A stretch of 24,705 bases of DNA from Dehalococcoidia bacterium (GTDB taxonomy: Bacteria > Chloroflexota > Dehalococcoidia > Dehalococcoidales > JAUVZE01). Where the stretch lies: contig SOJS01000043.1 of assembly GCA_004376435.1 (NCBI GenBank), positions 1 through 24,705 of the forward strand, written 5' to 3'. Below the pieces are notes generated by a model. It ran no database searches and was not told the origin of the DNA. It saw only the letters and a program-made list of their open reading frames with translations. Shown here piece by piece: positions 22,637 to 24,705 of the stretch (its first letter is position 1; each line of letters starts with the position of its first letter). Both the position numbers and the translations under genes were made by a program.

Positions 22637-24619
22637 CTATATCCCCACGCATTTCCTAAACTGTTCTATGTGTAAATCGCATATTTCAGGTTCATTGTAT
22701 CTTATTTGACTGTGCCTCCTGTGTATTACGTTATTTCGATACCGACAAACTTCGCCCAATACTGTTTCAACCCTCCCCTTGTCTTCAAAGCGTGCTGTTC
22801 CATTCAGGAAGGTATCTTCAAATGTCAGCCAATTCCCAGGGAGAAGGATAATCTCCTTGCACTCAGCGAGAGTCAGGGCTTCATCAATAGTAGCCGCTTG
22901 CCTGCTTGAGGCACGCCCGCAGATGTCCCTGGGTGCTACCTTCCTCAAGTCATCCCAAGAATGAACCCCAAGTTTATCAATAATAAACTTGGCAAAGTCT
23001 CTTTCAAATTTTGTTAACTTCTCTTCCTCTCGCGGCACAACACCCCTTTCGCCAAAGTTCTGGTCTCCCGTGGCATCACGGATCTTTATCTCTAGCTCTC
23101 TAATTACCACTCTTCTACCGCCTTTGCTAGCACACCTTTCTAACAGCCTTTTGAGGTTAGGAGAATGTGGATAGCTGTCTTGGATGGCCTTTTGAAAAGC
23201 GACAACATACTTTTGATACTCCTCTTCCGTCAGCGAGTGCCCTAACGTCGCAAGGATACGCTCGTATATCTCAATGAACACGACAATTGATGTATTCTTG
23301 AATACAATGGCATCCTTTTGTTCATCAGTAAATATATCGCAGACCATCTTGAAATATGCTTCCAGTCCTCTCGTTACCTTTTGGATTCTTCTCTGCGGGT
23401 CTTTATCCCAAAGCGGATTTTTTACTGCTCTTAACATTCGCTTAGTACCTTCTTCTGACAACTTGCATTCCTCTATCGCTGTGCATATGCCGGAGAACTT
23501 TAGCTGACCCCCTTTGCTCTTTCCTCGGAGAGGTATATATATACGTCCTTCAAAAGGCTCTCGTTCTGCAAGCCTTTTGACTATCTGAGAGATAACGCCG
23601 TCTGGGCTATCGGGACTCATATCTCCCCTAAGGTCCCAAAGTAGGTCCGGGTCCACAGGTTTTTGCTCCTCGTTGATTTTTACGAAGAACCTCGCTTGCT
23701 TTTCAGGGATAAGTTGGTCAAAAGCTAGCACCGCAATCTTAGGTGGATTTGTCTTTTTAGGGTCGGAGAAAGCATACAACCTATGTTGACCATCTATTAC
23801 CCAGCAGGCTCTATATGTTTCAGGAAATGTAATTACGCCGAACTCTAGCCAACTTGGCCAGCCCTCCCAGTCCTGTTCAAACTGTACAAATTTGGGTGCC
23901 TTTGTAAACGAGACTATTATATTATTTGGGAATATACCACCCCCGCGAAGAAAGCCCCGAATTTTACCTATTCTTTTTCTCTTTAGTATGCGTTGATAGT
24001 AGCGTTCGTTCCCCATTTCTCTCCTAGCAACGTAAGCAACACTTAACAACTTCTGTGGTTCAATGAGAAAGGAATAAATCGCATTGTCCCCAAATTTAGC
24101 TTTAAAAGCGGGGGCATTCACGAGGGTTTTGACCCGTGGTTCAATGTCCATCTCACTTAGAAGGCCAAACTTCGCATATTCATCTATAATCTTGACCAAA
24201 TCCGTATAGTATTCAATAAATTGTTCATCCCAGATATAAACCTTCGGGTTTTCTTCCCTAGCGAACTTCCTGTCTGCCTCCGTAAATTCAATATTTTTGG
24301 TGGCCAGGACTATCTTACATTTCCGATATTTGGAGTACACTAACATTTGCTTCATACCCTTAACAAGTGTATTCATACGGCCCCGTATTTCTAGGATGTC
24401 CTTTCTTACGGACCGTTCTGTTTTCTTCCCTGCACTTCTACACTCTATCACTATCAGAGTATCTTCGTGTCCCCCACAAGCATCTACTTGATTGTCGCCA
24501 ATTCGGAAATCGCTACCTCCGTTAATATCTTTGAATTTCATTCGATCAAGAAACCCGATGCTATGCCTTTCAAAATCTCTTGCTCTCTTTTGTACCTGTC
24601 TGCCCTCGCTGATATCCAT
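22637..24619 (-). CDS. DGQHR (DndB-like) protein with PD-(D/E)XK-like N-terminus and C-terminal HEPN motif
   Basis: A 660-residue protein. Residues 30-110 show GDNQVDACGG, then TLIVIECRSAGKK and KCKIVLATKNIEF. The Asp46-x12-Glu59-x-Arg61 spacing resembles a PD-(D/E)XK nuclease core with Arg in place of the usual Lys. Residues 180-400 form the DGQHR domain: YYQRILKRKRIGKIRGFL, IFPNNIIVSF and CWVIDGQHRLYAF (motif 276-280), then FVKINEEQKPVDPDLLW. This is the ParB-like fold of DndB and DpdB proteins. Near the C-terminus YRNNVIHRR contains R628-N-N-V-I-H633, the Rx4H motif of HEPN RNases, in a helical context. ATG 24619 follows GGGGAGG by 5 nt and is preferred over ATG 24640. Codon use is more A/T-rich than in the housekeeping genes, suggesting transfer. 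Partner genes, if any, lie beyond the right edge. Confidence 0.78.
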   Translation of the reverse strand: MDISEGRQVQKRARDFERHSIGFLDRMKFKDINGGSDFRIGDNQVDACGGHEDTLIVIECRSAGKKTERSVRKDILEIRGRMNTLVKGMKQMLVYSKYRKCKIVLATKNIEFTEADRKFAREENPKVYIWDEQFIEYYTDLVKIIDEYAKFGLLSEMDIEPRVKTLVNAPAFKAKFGDNAIYSFLIEPQKLLSVAYVARREMGNERYYQRILKRKRIGKIRGFLRGGGIFPNNIIVSFTKAPKFVQFEQDWEGWPSWLEFGVITFPETYRACWVIDGQHRLYAFSDPKKTNPPKIAVLAFDQLIPEKQARFFVKINEEQKPVDPDLLWDLRGDMSPDSPDGVISQIVKRLAEREPFEGRIYIPLRGKSKGGQLKFSGICTAIEECKLSEEGTKRMLRAVKNPLWDKDPQRRIQKVTRGLEAYFKMVCDIFTDEQKDAIVFKNTSIVVFIEIYERILATLGHSLTEEEYQKYVVAFQKAIQDSYPHSPNLKRLLERCASKGGRRVVIRELEIKIRDATGDQNFGERGVVPREEEKLTKFERDFAKFIIDKLGVHSWDDLRKVAPRDICGRASSRQAATIDEALTLAECKEIILLPGNWLTFEDTFLNGTARFEDKGRVETVLGEVCRYRNNVIHRRHSQIRYNEPEICDLHIEQFRKCVGI

Positions 24620-24705
24620 AATAACCTCCCCAATCACCATGTAAACGCATACTCCACTTCGTCACTTATACCTCTTCACCTAAAACATATATAGCTTTAT
24701 CGGCT

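Noticed and set aside
24666..24705. Possible C-terminus of an upstream minus-strand gene (ADKAIYVLGEEV then TAA)
   Set aside because: Only 12 codons are visible before the edge, which is too little to distinguish from chance.

Overview
The window looks like chromosome of an anaerobic Chloroflexota bacterium, most likely class Dehalococcoidia. This is inferred from the gene order of the aromatic amino acid operon, the mixture of bacterial and archaeal-type nucleotide enzymes, and the tungstate/molybdopterin theme; no 16S gene is present to confirm it.

Region 1 (1-8694, minus strand) is one long operon holding the whole shikimate pathway plus the Phe/Tyr branch: aroF-aroB-aroD-aroE-aroK-aroA-aroC-pheA-tyrA. 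tyrA runs off the left edge. Neighbouring genes overlap by 4-20 nt, so translation is probably coupled. Between promoter and aroF lies a leader of about 230 nt. It encodes a 28-residue peptide rich in Phe and Tyr, followed by an intrinsic terminator, and a Gly-codon run inside the peptide gene can pair with the terminator stem. This is a classical transcription attenuator layout.

Region 2 (8699-12911) is housekeeping: rsmA and ispE on the plus strand, a headless rubrerythrin/rubredoxin remnant directly behind ispE, then cca and an EamA-type transporter on the minus strand.

Region 3 (12964-16464) holds a pyrimidine-nucleotide group: a UPF0200-type P-loop kinase overlapping dCMP deaminase, a diacylglycerol-kinase-family lipid kinase, a convergent archaeal-type dUTPase, and a DegV protein.

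Region 4 (16473-19433, minus) is a tungstate ABC transporter operon (tupA-tupB-tupC) preceded by a Moco-family riboswitch and terminator and followed by a CAU tRNA with its own promoter. A small cold-shock protein is transcribed divergently.

Region 5 (19883-21755, minus) contains rarA, a GYD-domain protein and initiator tRNA-fMet, which starts 6 nt after the GYD stop codon and ends at a strong terminator.

Region 6 (21727-24705, minus) is accessory. A ParE/RelE-type toxin and ribbon-helix-helix antitoxin pair sits between repeated copies of the rarA start region. Beyond it is a 660-residue protein that appears to join a PD-(D/E)XK-like nuclease domain, a DndB-type DGQHR domain and a C-terminal HEPN-like motif. 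That protein is the best candidate in the window for an undescribed defence component.
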